Assembly: GCA_021828425.1 (NCBI GenBank)
Contig: JAKARN010000017.1
Span: forward strand, 1 to 12,986
Reading direction: 5' to 3'
From: Pseudomonadota bacterium
GTDB taxonomy: Bacteria > Pseudomonadota > Gammaproteobacteria > JAKAQQ01
DNA length: 12,986 bases
Below the pieces are notes generated by a model. The model was not told the DNA's origin. It did not search any database and saw only the letters and a program-made list of their open reading frames with translations. The first letter of the stretch is position 1. Each line of letters opens with the position of its first letter. Shown piece by piece: positions 1-6,433 of the stretch. Both the position numbers and the translations under genes were made by a program.

Positions 1-693
1 CGGCGCGTTGCCGATATGGACCCGGACCGGCGGGGTCACCTGCAGGGTCAGGGTTTTGCCACCGGTGAGGAGGGCGGCATAGACGGTGTGACCGGCATGC
101 CCGATTTCGATCCACGACCGGTGCCGCAAGGTGAAGTCGAGCACAAGCCGCCCGGCACCGGGCCGCGAGGGCTTGGCCCGGACCGGTCGGAGCGGGCGCC
201 GGGTCGCCCGGGAGGCCTTCGCGGACCGTGGAACCGCCGGGGCTTTCGGATGCGCGGACCCCAGCATGGCGGGGAGCCGGCCGGCCGGCAGTCTCGAAAA
301 ATAGCCGATGAGGATCCCGGCGGCAGCAAACAGGAAAATTCCGCTCAAGACGGCCGGCAACCAGCGGGTGCGTGCACTCCCCCACGGGGTTTCCTCGGCC
401 TCCCGGGATCTCGCCGCAAGCAACGGAGAATCCCAGGCGGGGAGCGGTGCCAGCCGATCGATCAGGGCATCGGGCGGAAATCCGAGCCAGTCGGCGTAAC
501 GACGCAGATGGCCCAGGTAGTAGATCCGCGCGTCGAAGGCGTCAAGGCGGCCCGCCTCGAGCTGCTCCAGGATCTGGCGGGGCAGGTGGAGGGCCTGGGC
601 CGCCTGTTCGAGGCTGACCTGCCGTTCGGCGCGGCGGTGGGCGAGGAGCGTTCCGGTCTCCACGCTGGTCAGGCGGGATTCGGGACTGGTCAC
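1..693 (-). CDS. rodZ: Cytoskeletal helix-turn-helix protein RodZ (partial, 3' end beyond the window)
   Basis: RodZ links the actin-like MreB filament to the cell envelope and supports rod shape. The visible 231 residues show the family's architecture. A cytoplasmic Cro/CI-type helix-turn-helix lies at about residues 16-80, including SLEQAAQALHLP and YYLGHLRRYADWLG. One transmembrane helix follows at about 111-131 (WLPAVLSGIFLFAAAGILIG). Next come a basic, Pro/Ala/Arg-rich periplasmic linker (133-180) and the beginning of the C-terminal beta domain (DUF4115), with LDFTLRHRSWIEI and then KTLTLQV. The start is GTG at 693-691, sharing bases with the pilF stop in a GTGA overlap, which suggests translational coupling. 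No ATG alternative fits the domain. It is the last visible gene of ndk-rlmN-pilF-rodZ. In related genomes ispG and hisS often follow, which would be off the left edge. The short linker makes it smaller than the E. coli protein. Confidence 0.93.
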   Translation of the reverse strand, partial: MTSPESRLTSVETGTLLAHRRAERQVSLEQAAQALHLPRQILEQLEAGRLDAFDARIYYLGHLRRYADWLGFPPDALIDRLAPLPAWDSPLLAARSREAEETPWGSARTRWLPAVLSGIFLFAAAGILIGYFSRLPAGRLPAMLGSAHPKAPAVPRSAKASRATRRPLRPVRAKPSRPGAGRLVLDFTLRHRSWIEIGHAGHTVYAALLTGGKTLTLQVTPPVRVHIGNAP

Positions 694-1454
694 GATCCGG
701 GATGGCGAAGGAAGGCAAGCGCCTCGGGCGAACCCGGATAGTCCCGGAGCAGGATGGCGCCGTAGCGGTCGGCCATCAGGCTGTCACCGAGCGCCCACTC
801 GGTCCGGATGAGCAGCCAGAGCACGGGGGGGGCGGGACGGGGACCGAGATCGGCCAGGCGGAGCAGGTCACGGGCCGCCCGATGGAGATGGTGGGCCCGC
901 CGTTCCACCCGGGCCAGCTGCCAGAGGGCCGGGGGATAGTTGCGGTCGAAGGACAGTGCCCTCTCAAAATCATGACGGGCGGGCGCGGCCTCGTGAATCC
1001 GGAGCTCGCAGATCCCGGCATTGGTGTAGGCCACCTCCGGGGTCAGGTAGGACGGGGTTCTCCCGGCCCGGTGCAGGTAGGCCAACCCCCGCCGGATCCG
1101 GTTGGTATGACAGAGGAAGACCCCGTACGCATTGAGGGTCACCGCATCGTGTGGACGGAGCGACAGGGCTCGCCGGTAGAGCCGGTCGGCGGTCTGGTTG
1201 CGTCCGAGTTCCACGTTGAGGAGGGCGAGCCCGTCATGGGCGCTCACGGAATGGGGATTGAGCTTGAGGGCCCGCTCGAAGCTGTGCATGGCGAGCGTGC
1301 GCTCCCGCCGGCGCAGATAGATCATGCCCATGGTGACGTTGTCCCGGGCTGCCGCCCGGAGGTTGACAGTCGGGCGGGGCGCCGTGGATTCGGTGACACA
1401 ACCGGTCATGGCGCACGCCAGGCCGGCCAGAACCACCCCCTTGAGGATCCTCAC
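690..1454 (-). CDS. pilF: Type IV pilus biogenesis/stability TPR lipoprotein PilF (PilW)
   Basis: PilF is the outer-membrane pilotin lipoprotein that helps the secretin PilQ insert and multimerise for type IV pili. The 254-residue product has a lipoprotein signal: a basic start (MRILKG), a hydrophobic stretch, and a lipobox MTGC with Cys19 as the likely lipidated residue. The rest is a run of tetratricopeptide repeats from about residue 37. Examples are AMHSFERALKLNP and ADRLYRRALSLRP, then the PilF-like NAYGVFLCHTN and YTNAGICEL. The start codon is GTG (1454-1452) and overlaps the rlmN stop as GTGA. A GGGAG Shine-Dalgarno sequence lies 7 bases upstream inside rlmN. It ends in another GTGA overlap with rodZ. 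This gene order is conserved in Gammaproteobacteria, which supports PilF over a generic TPR protein. Confidence 0.93.
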   Translation of the reverse strand: MRILKGVVLAGLACAMTGCVTESTAPRPTVNLRAAARDNVTMGMIYLRRRERTLAMHSFERALKLNPHSVSAHDGLALLNVELGRNQTADRLYRRALSLRPHDAVTLNAYGVFLCHTNRIRRGLAYLHRAGRTPSYLTPEVAYTNAGICELRIHEAAPARHDFERALSFDRNYPPALWQLARVERRAHHLHRAARDLLRLADLGPRPAPPVLWLLIRTEWALGDSLMADRYGAILLRDYPGSPEALAFLRHPGS

Positions 1455-2575
1455 GCCGAAGCTCCCGCGAGCGCGAAGCGCTGCCGCTCCGGCAGACGGT
1501 TGGCCACCCGGCCGGCCAGCTGCCCGCAGGCCGCGGCAATGCTCTCGCCCCGGGGACGGCGGATCAGGGTCCGGATCCCGGAGTCGATCAGGCGACGCTG
1601 GAAATCCTCGATCACCGCGACGGGCGAGCGGGCAAACCCGCTTGCGGGAAAGGGGTTGAAGGGGATCAGATTGACCTTGACCGGGATGCCGGCCAGACAG
1701 CGGATCAACGCGCGGGCATCGGCCGGGGTGTCGTTCACCCCATCCAGCATCACGTACTCGACCAGGATCTCCCGGTCCGGGTGGCGGTCGGCATAGCGGC
1801 GCATGGCCCCCAGAAGATCCGTGAGGGGATGCACACGGTTGATCGGGACGAGCCGGTCACGCAGTTCGTCCCGGGCAGCATGAAGGGAAATCGCGAGTGC
1901 GACGTCGTGCTCGGAAGCGAGCCGGTCGATCACGGGAACGAGGCCGGCCGTGCTCACGGTCACGCGCCACTTGGAAAACCCGTACGCACAGTCGTCGGTC
2001 AGGAGGTGCAGGACGGATGACAGCGCCGCGTAGTTCGCAAGCGGTTCGCCCATCCCCATGAACACCACGTTGTGGACCGGCCGCTGGGGAGCGCTCACGG
2101 ATCCGGCGTGCCAGACCTGCCATAACTGGGCCACGATCTCGGCACTCGTGAGATTGCGGCTGAACCCCTGGGCCCCGGTGGCACAAAAGGCGCAGTGCAG
2201 GACGCAGCCCGCCTGGGTCGACAGGCAGAGCGTACGCCGGTCCTCGTCCGGGATGACCACCGCCTCGACCGCGTTCTGGGCATCCACTTGAAACAGCCAT
2301 TTTTCGGTGCCGTCGGCATCGCGTGCGCGCGACAGGACCGGCAGCCGCCTCACCTCCGCGGTGTCGCCGAGACGGGCCCGGAGCGCCCGGCTGAGATCCG
2401 TCATCCGGTCGCAGTCGACGATCCCGCGCTGGTGGACCCAGGCCAAAACCTGGCGCGCATGAAAGGCCGCCTCCCCGGCCTGGACCATCCAGGCCGCGAG
2501 TGCCGCCCGGTCAGACCCGAGGAGGGAGAGCGGTGCGGTCGGGTGCGGTTCAGGGATCCGTTCGGTCGCAGACAT
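1451..2575 (-). CDS. rlmN: Dual-specificity 23S rRNA/tRNA adenine-C2 methyltransferase RlmN
   Basis: RlmN is a radical-SAM enzyme that methylates C2 of A2503 in 23S rRNA and A37 of some tRNAs. The 374-residue product has an N-terminal accessory domain (about 15-100, with [13 protein letters not shown]). The radical-SAM motif CxxxCxxC is at Cys124/128/131, preceded by Cys117 in [10 protein letters not shown]. The C-terminal [11 protein letters not shown] supplies Cys350, equivalent to the methyl-carrying Cys355 of E. coli. GMGEPLANY and LISLHA-type radical-SAM stretches are also present. I chose ATG 2575: it lies just before the conserved LSLLG segment and overlaps the ndk 3' end by 26 bases. 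The open frame extends upstream, but only as an antisense-like basic stretch inside ndk. No clear ribosome binding site precedes 2575, so coupling to ndk translation is likely. The enzyme needs a 4Fe-4S cluster. Confidence 0.96.
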   Translation of the reverse strand: MSATERIPEPHPTAPLSLLGSDRAALAAWMVQAGEAAFHARQVLAWVHQRGIVDCDRMTDLSRALRARLGDTAEVRRLPVLSRARDADGTEKWLFQVDAQNAVEAVVIPDEDRRTLCLSTQAGCVLHCAFCATGAQGFSRNLTSAEIVAQLWQVWHAGSVSAPQRPVHNVVFMGMGEPLANYAALSSVLHLLTDDCAYGFSKWRVTVSTAGLVPVIDRLASEHDVALAISLHAARDELRDRLVPINRVHPLTDLLGAMRRYADRHPDREILVEYVMLDGVNDTPADARALIRCLAGIPVKVNLIPFNPFPASGFARSPVAVIEDFQRRLIDSGIRTLIRRPRGESIAAACGQLAGRVANRLPERQRFALAGASA

Positions 2576-2984
2576 CGATCGCGCCGAAAAAGAAGTGGAT
2601 TTCCTCGCGCGCCGTCTCCGGGCTATCCGAACCGTGAACGAGATTGCGTTCAATGCTCTCGCCCCACTCGCGCCGGATTGTTCCGGGAGCCGCCCGTGCC
2701 GGATCGGTCGCACCCATGAGTTCGCGGTTCTTCCGGACGGCCTCCTCCCCTTCGAGCACCTGCACGAGAACCGGACCCGACGTCATGTAGTCGACCAGCG
2801 AGGCGAAAAACGGACGGGTGCGATGCACCGCGTAGAAACGCTCGGCTTCGTCCCGGCCCAGGCGGCGCATGCGGGCTGCCACGACCCTAAGGCCGGCCCG
2901 TTCGAAATGGCCAACCACCGCCCCGATGAGATTGCGGGACACACCGTCCGGCTTGATGATGGAAAGGGTCCGTTCGAGCGTCAT
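2550..2984 (-). CDS. ndk: Nucleoside diphosphate kinase
   Basis: Ndk transfers the gamma phosphate between nucleoside triphosphates and diphosphates through a phosphohistidine, balancing NTP and dNTP pools in the cytoplasm. The 144-residue product has the usual bacterial length and covers the whole family. It starts with [15 protein letters not shown] and continues with [35 protein letters not shown] and the catalytic segment [11 protein letters not shown] with its active-site histidine. The start is ATG 2984, preceded by GGAG 8 bases upstream. The open frame continues upstream to 3164, but that extension is not Ndk-like. It is the first gene of the ndk-rlmN-pilF-rodZ unit. Its upstream neighbour is the accessory islet rather than Fe-S genes or another housekeeping gene. 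Confidence 0.97.
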   Translation of the reverse strand: MTLERTLSIIKPDGVSRNLIGAVVGHFERAGLRVVAARMRRLGRDEAERFYAVHRTRPFFASLVDYMTSGPVLVQVLEGEEAVRKNRELMGATDPARAAPGTIRREWGESIERNLVHGSDSPETAREEIHFFFGAIDVCDRTDP

Positions 2985-3039
2985 GAACTGTTCTCCGCAG
3001 ACCGGTCCGGCCGGCCAGAAAGTAGAATGGAAACGCTTC

Positions 3040-3045
3040 AGTTTA
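3040..3045 (-). promoter_or_regulatory. Possible -10 element of the ndk operon promoter
   Basis: On the minus strand TAAACT lies about 55 bases upstream of the ndk start, and it is the best -10-like hexamer in the gap between the NYN remnant and ndk. No convincing -35 box sits 16-18 bases upstream, where the sequence is GC-rich. The call is therefore weak. Confidence 0.25.
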
Positions 3046-3099
3046 GCGCGCGGGCGGCTGCTCCCGCAAATCGTGGTGCCCCCCGGGCCGCGGATCAGG

Positions 3100-3672
3100 T
3101 TAGGGCAGATCGTCGATGGCCCGCTCCGCGTGCTCCCGCATGCCTTCCTTGATTCCGTGCGCAAGGGTGATCAGGAACAGCTGGGCTCCTTCCCGCCTTG
3201 CGAATTTCATCGCCGGGATAAAATCGCTGTCCGCAGTAACCCGAACGATGACCTGCGCCTGACACTTGAGCGTCAAGCTCGCGATGTCGAGCCCGATCCT
3301 CCTATCGCCACCCTTCTGCCGAATGCTGGGCCTCACGTCAGAGGACGTCACTTCGACTGGGGATTCCGGCTTTGCCAAGATCTTGTGGTCAAGATTCCAG
3401 CCTTCATGACAGAGCTCGCCGAAGCGTAGCGCGAAGAACGGCCTTTTCATAAGATCCGCGTGGATGCGCTTGTTCCGCTTGGCCACTTCGGTTGCGCCAA
3501 AGTTGAGAGCACCGCCCCCGAGTGGTGCCGTGGTGATACCTTCCAGTGGTTGCGCATCGTAATAGTAGATGCGGTGGAGACACATCTCGCCGAGACAAAA
3601 GAAAATCAAGGAACTATCCAATCCCCCGTGGCCGTAGTCACGGGGAACTTCGGGTTGGACTGGATAAATTAA
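3100..3672 (-). pseudogene. 5'-truncated NYN-domain (LabA/DUF88-type PIN-like) protein
   Basis: NYN domains are PIN-like nucleases whose metal site is built from several aspartates. This frame keeps the middle and C-terminal parts. It has HRIYYYDAQP, then QKGGDRRIGLDI (resembling the family's KGVDxxxxxD strand), and VTADSDFIPAMKFARREGA, where the usual GDSDF is ADSDF. The N-terminal strand with the first catalytic aspartate (typically a VFIDGxN-like motif) is absent. The reading frame stays open only to an in-frame TGA at 3675-3673. The only visible start is TTG at 3621, already inside family-like sequence (PRDYGHGG precedes it in frame). So it looks decapitated, leaving up to 190 codons. GC is visibly lower than in the flanking genes. 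It lies divergent to the toxin-antitoxin pair. A functional shortened protein from TTG 3621 (173 residues) cannot be excluded. Confidence 0.7.
3615..3666. repeat. Compound inverted repeat at the broken 5' end of the NYN gene
   Basis: CCCCGTG (3624-3630) and CACGGGG (3639-3645) form a perfect 7-base-pair stem with an 8-base loop. Outside it, TCCAA (3617-3621) pairs with TTGGA (3655-3659). A further TATCC (3615-3619) and GGATA (3662-3666) can pair in an alternative register. The element lies within the upstream part of the truncated NYN frame, next to where family resemblance stops. It could be an extended hairpin or a remnant of a recombination site. Its function is unknown. Confidence 0.4.
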
Positions 3673-3729
3673 TCAGAGGTTCCGTTACCTTATTTCGGGA
3701 CGGCTCGCTTCTCCGTCGGTTGTTTTTGA

Positions 3730-3742
3730 GATACAATGTATC
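3730..3742 (+). promoter_or_regulatory. Promoter -10 and operator-like palindrome of the toxin-antitoxin operon
   Basis: GATACAATGTATC is a perfect 5-3-5 palindrome, and it contains the -10-like hexamer TACAAT (3732-3737). It ends 19 bases before the antitoxin ATG. RelB/DinJ-type antitoxins repress their own operons by binding palindromes that overlap the promoter, so its position fits autoregulation. The -35 region (around 3709-3714, TTCTCC) is weak. Confidence 0.5.
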
Positions 3743-3761
3743 GCACTACGGAGGTACCCCG

Positions 3762-4040
3762 ATGTCCAGCACCACCATGATCCATGTGCGCGTGAACGAG
3801 AAGATCAAGACCCGGGCCACCAAAGCGCTCGGCGCCATGGGGCTTTCCATTTCCGACGCCGTGCGTATCCTGCTGACGCGGGTCGCGGCCGAAAAGCGCC
3901 TGCCGTTCGAGATCCGGATTCCGAACGCCGAGACCCGCGCCGCCATGACCGAGACCGAGGAGCTTCTGCGAGACCGGCGCGCTCACTTCCGCTCGGTCGA
4001 CGAGATCTTCGATGACCTTGAGCAGAACCCCGGGAAGTAA
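3762..4040 (+). CDS. Type II antitoxin, RelB/DinJ family
   Basis: The 92-residue protein is the antitoxin partner of the downstream YafQ-like toxin. Its N-terminal half (about residues 5-50, with MIHVRVNEKIKTRATKAL and LSISDAVRILLTRVA) is a ribbon-helix-helix DNA-binding domain of the RelB/DinJ type. It should dimerise on the operon operator. The charged C-terminal half (LPFEIRIPNAETRAAM onward, ending SVDEIFDDLEQ) resembles the segment that wraps around and inhibits the toxin. The start ATG 3762 has a strong GGAGG 7 bases upstream; the frame is open further upstream to 3546 but without antitoxin-like sequence. It overlaps the toxin start by 29 bases, as expected for coupled expression. It probably autoregulates through the palindrome at 3730-3742. 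Confidence 0.92.
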   Translation: MSSTTMIHVRVNEKIKTRATKALGAMGLSISDAVRILLTRVAAEKRLPFEIRIPNAETRAAMTETEELLRDRRAHFRSVDEIFDDLEQNPGK

Positions 4041-4341
4041 GCGCGCGCCACCGCCGCGCGCCGCGGATTTCGCCAAGCCGTTCCACAAAGATGGGGGGCG
4101 GCTTTCACACGCCGGTCGCTTTGACATGCGGCGTCTGAAGGAGGTGATGCTGCTCCTCATCGCCAACAACGGACCGCTCGGCCCCGAGTGGCAGGACCAC
4201 ACGTTGACTGGTGACTGGGATACCTATCGAGAATGCCACGTCGGTGGCGATTTCCTGCTGATCTATCGACTCGATGGCAAGGCGCCGCACGAGGTCGTGG
4301 TGTTCGTGCGTGCAGGTACGCACGCAGACCTGTTCGAGTGA
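4012..4341 (+). CDS. Type II toxin, YafQ family (RelE/ParE superfamily mRNA interferase)
   Basis: YafQ toxins are ribosome-dependent mRNA endonucleases neutralised by a RelB/DinJ antitoxin. The 109-residue product carries the family pattern: MRRLKEVMLLL, GPEWQDHTLTGDWDTYRECHVGGDFLLIYRLD and a C-terminal AGTHADLF. His63, His76, Asp80, His104 and Phe108 line up with the E. coli YafQ residues His50, His63, Asp67, His87 and Phe91 with similar spacing. Tryptophan 68 of E. coli is Phe81 here. The catalytic set therefore looks intact. The start ATG 4012 lies inside the antitoxin gene; the family-like segment starts soon after (PPRAADFAKPF), and no later ATG would retain it. It is the second gene of the operon. 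Its context (islet between housekeeping operons, beside a broken NYN gene) suggests acquisition by transfer. Confidence 0.92.
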   Translation: MTLSRTPGSKRAPPPRAADFAKPFHKDGGRLSHAGRFDMRRLKEVMLLLIANNGPLGPEWQDHTLTGDWDTYRECHVGGDFLLIYRLDGKAPHEVVVFVRAGTHADLFE

Positions 4342-4514
4342 GGAGCTGGCGAGGCCCTGGCCAGCCGTTATTCTATAACCCACTCTTTGCAGCACATAAG
4401 TGCCATTGTCATCGGCCGGGTCCCCGCCCTCGGCTGGATTTCCCTTGATTCGGCGCCCCGCTCGCGGGTTTCACAGGCCTAGCTCCTCTGCCCAAGGGAT
4501 CCGCCGCCCCCCGG
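4342..4514. other. Intergenic stretch between toxin and A-type carrier genes
   Basis: This 173-base gap separates convergent genes, the toxin on plus and the Fe-S carrier on minus. It holds the two weak hairpins and a perfect 5-3-5 palindrome GTTATTCTATAAC (4367-4379). I see no coding sequence and no RNA gene in it. It is the right boundary of the lower-GC islet. Confidence 0.6.
4345..4371 (+). terminator. Possible weak terminator after the toxin gene
   Basis: GCTGGC (4345-4350) and GCCAGC (4360-4365) form a 6-base-pair stem with a 9-base loop, starting 3 bases after the toxin stop and followed by CGTTATTCT, a poor T-tract. A second small hairpin, CCCG-CTCG-CGGG plus TTT, is at 4457-4471. 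Neither is a strong intrinsic terminator. Confidence 0.3.
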
Positions 4515-4841
4515 CTAGACCGTGAAGCTCTCGCCGCAGCCGCAGACCTCGCGCGCGCGCGGGTTTTCGAAACGGAACATGCGGTTCAGTCCCTGGCGTA
4601 CGTAATCGACGGTGGTCCCCCGGACCAGGGGGAGATCGGCGGAGGCCACGAAGAGCGCAACCCCCCCACATTCAATCCTTTGGTCCTCGGGACCCGTGGT
4701 CTCCGCATAGCCGATCCGCCAGCGGTAGCCGGCGCATCCCGACCGTTCGACGGAAATGCGGAGTCCCGGCATCTCCGGCCGCTTCGCCAGCAGGCTCCGG
4801 GCCTGGTTCACGGCCTCGGGTGTCAGGGTCAGCTCAGTCAT
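4515..4841 (-). CDS. A-type iron-sulfur carrier (IscA/ErpA/HesB family)
   Basis: A-type carriers accept Fe-S clusters from a scaffold and deliver them to target enzymes. The 108-residue product has the usual length and the three conserved cysteines. Cys36 is in RSGCAGYRW, and Cys100 and Cys102 are in the C-terminal EVCGCGESFTV. The N-terminal LTPEAVNQARSLL and the internal FENPRAREVCGCG-like end are typical. An extra cysteine, Cys58, is not a family ligand. The start ATG 4841 overlaps the end of the scaffold-like gene by 8 bases (ATGACTGA). It has the best ribosome binding site of the cluster, GGGAGG 6 bases upstream. Whether it acts as IscA or ErpA cannot be decided from sequence alone; linkage to iscS favours an IscA-like job. 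It is the last gene of the iscS cluster. Confidence 0.9.
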   Translation of the reverse strand: MTELTLTPEAVNQARSLLAKRPEMPGLRISVERSGCAGYRWRIGYAETTGPEDQRIECGGVALFVASADLPLVRGTTVDYVRQGLNRMFRFENPRAREVCGCGESFTV

Positions 4842-5241
4842 CGGAAACCTCCCGCAGGGGGGCCAGTGCGGCCATCAGGGCATCCTCCACAATCAACGCC
4901 TCATCATAACGGGTGCGGGGATAACCCAGTTGACGGGCGACCGCGGCCCCGGTGGGCCAAAGACAGGTGGGCGGCTGCCCCTCGAGTGCATGGGCATAAA
5001 AGGCACACGCGGCGTTGGTCCAGGGACTGCCCCGGAAGCGGTAGCGGACCCGGGCAATCCGGCCGGCCTCGAGACAGAGCGAAAACTCGACCTCGGCCCC
5101 CGCCCCGGGGCTGCCCGCCCGGCCCTCATGGACTCCCGGGGTGCCGGGTTCAAAAGCACCGGCGCGTTCGAGGTTGTGTGCCCAGAAATCGAAGGGAGAG
5201 GATCCGGCCACCCCCCATGCCGGGGACCGAGCCTCACTCAT
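4834..5241 (-). CDS. IscU/NifU-N-like Fe-S scaffold homolog lacking the canonical cysteine ligands
   Basis: IscU-type proteins build Fe-S clusters on three cysteines using sulfur from IscS. This 135-residue protein aligns by eye with the IscU fold: VEFSLCLEAGRIARVRYRFRG matches the core beta strands, WTNAACAFYAHALEG the first conserved helix, and EALIVEDALMAALAPL the C-terminal helix (IscU HCSILAEDAIKAAI). At the ligand positions Cys37 appears replaced in SPGAGAE, Cys63 (YGCG) by RGSP, and Cys106 (HCS) by YDEA. Its own cysteines are Cys56, Cys79 and Cys93. The start ATG 5241 overlaps the iscS stop as ATGA, and the 3' end overlaps the carrier gene. It probably works with IscS, but a classical scaffold role is doubtful. 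Some gammaproteobacterial IscU-like proteins appear to share a reduced cysteine set, as I recall. Confidence 0.75.
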   Translation of the reverse strand: MSEARSPAWGVAGSSPFDFWAHNLERAGAFEPGTPGVHEGRAGSPGAGAEVEFSLCLEAGRIARVRYRFRGSPWTNAACAFYAHALEGQPPTCLWPTGAAVARQLGYPRTRYDEALIVEDALMAALAPLREVSDD

Positions 5242-6428
5242 CCGGCCTGCCGCCGGGTCGTCTCCGGTGCGATGGCGGACAGTCGGGCATAGGCCTGGGA
5301 GATGCAGAAGGCTGCCCGTTCGACCTCCTCCGCGGTCGTGAAGCGACCGAGCGTGATCCGCAGCGTGGACTCGGCCTCGGTGGCGGTGAGTCCCATCGCC
5401 TGAAGCACGTGCGAGGGCCCCCCGCGGGCACTGGAACAGGCCGAACCCTGGGCCACCGCGAGATCCCCCAGGAAGTAGATCAGACTTTCGCCATTGACCC
5501 CGCCGAAACTCACGCTGAGATGTCCGCAGGCCCGTGGCGCACCTCCTCCATTCAGTCGGACCCGGTCCAGGCGGGAGAGCTCGGTCCACAGGGCATCGCG
5601 CAGCCGCCCGATACGGGCGGCATCGGCCGCCCCCTCCTCCCGGGCGATGCGAAAAGCGGTGCCCAGTCCCACGATCTGGTGGGTCGCGAGTGTCCCGGCC
5701 CGAAGCCCGCGTTCCTGCCCGCCGCCGCGGATCATGGGTTCGAGGACGAGCGTGGGATCGTGGCGGACGTACAGGGCGCCGATCCCCTTGGGACCATAGA
5801 CCTTGTGCGCCGAGAAGGACATGAGGTCGACCGGCAGGACCGAGAGGTCGATCGGGAGCTTGCCCGCGCTCTGGACCGCATCCACGTGAAAGGGCACGCC
5901 GCGCGCGCGGCACCGCTGACCGATGGCCGCAATGTCCTGGATCACGCCGGTTTCATTGTTGACGTGCATGACCGAGCAGAGCACGGTCTCAGGTGTGAGC
6001 GCCTGGCCGACCCGTTCCGGATCCACCCGGCCCTCCCGGTCACAGGGCAGGTAGCTGACCCGGAATCCCTCGGCCTCAAGTGCACGGGCCGTATCAAGCA
6101 CGGAGGCGTGTTCGATGCGTGAGGTGACCAGATGGCGCCCCTGCCCCCGGCGCTGGGCGGCCAGTCCGCGCCAGGCCAGGTTGTTGGATTCGGTGGCTCC
6201 GGAGGTGAAGTAGATCTCGCGTTCCCGGGCACCGACCAGGGCCGCCACTTCCGCCCGGGCGTCCTCGACCGCCGCGCGGGCGGCACGACCCGGCACGTGC
6301 GTCACCGACGAGGGGTTCGCGAACAGCCCATCGGGACCCAGGAATCGGGCCATCTCCTTGATCACCCGCGGATCGGCCGGCGTCGTGGCGGCGTAGTCGA
6401 GGTAGATCGGACGCGGGGCAGAGGCCAT
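5238..6428 (-). CDS. iscS: Cysteine desulfurase IscS (NifS class V aminotransferase fold)
   Basis: IscS is a PLP enzyme that removes sulfur from cysteine and hands it as persulfide to Fe-S scaffolds and tRNA thiolation enzymes. The 396-residue product has near-standard length. PLP-site motifs are YLDYAATTP, FTSGATESNNLA, His107 (RIEHASV), HVDAVQSAGK and the Schiff-base Lys209 in SFSAHKVYGPKG. The mobile-loop catalytic cysteine is Cys331 in AQGSACSSA. The C-terminal LRITLGRFTT is typical. The ATG 6428 start lies right before the YLDYAATT strand, with no usable alternative. It opens a minus-strand cluster whose genes overlap (ATGA junction to the next). It is divergent from suhB with only 73 bases between, and no iscR lies upstream. 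An unusual point is that a perfect TATAAT sits 5 bases before the ATG. Confidence 0.97.
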   Translation of the reverse strand: MASAPRPIYLDYAATTPADPRVIKEMARFLGPDGLFANPSSVTHVPGRAARAAVEDARAEVAALVGAREREIYFTSGATESNNLAWRGLAAQRRGQGRHLVTSRIEHASVLDTARALEAEGFRVSYLPCDREGRVDPERVGQALTPETVLCSVMHVNNETGVIQDIAAIGQRCRARGVPFHVDAVQSAGKLPIDLSVLPVDLMSFSAHKVYGPKGIGALYVRHDPTLVLEPMIRGGGQERGLRAGTLATHQIVGLGTAFRIAREEGAADAARIGRLRDALWTELSRLDRVRLNGGGAPRACGHLSVSFGGVNGESLIYFLGDLAVAQGSACSSARGGPSHVLQAMGLTATEAESTLRITLGRFTTAEEVERAAFCISQAYARLSAIAPETTRRQAG

Positions 6429-6433
6429 GCGGC

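Noticed and set aside
702..1796. 364-codon plus-strand open frame antisense to pilF and rlmN
   Set aside because: Both minus-strand genes are well supported and the plus-strand product resembles nothing.
2576..2713. Upstream extension of rlmN to 2713
   Set aside because: It is inside ndk in another frame and basic, without similarity to RlmN N termini.
3546..3761. Upstream extension of the antitoxin frame
   Set aside because: It crosses the promoter/operator palindrome and the hairpin, and the strong GGAGG sits just before ATG 3762.
5242..5913. Upstream extension of the scaffold-homolog frame to 5913
   Set aside because: It lies wholly within iscS in another frame and has no IscU-like sequence; the ATG at 5241 in an ATGA overlap is the natural start.
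4680..6122. 480-codon plus-strand open frame antisense to the Fe-S cluster
   Set aside because: Antisense to iscS, the scaffold homolog and the carrier gene; composition is Pro/Arg/Gly-rich without any motif.
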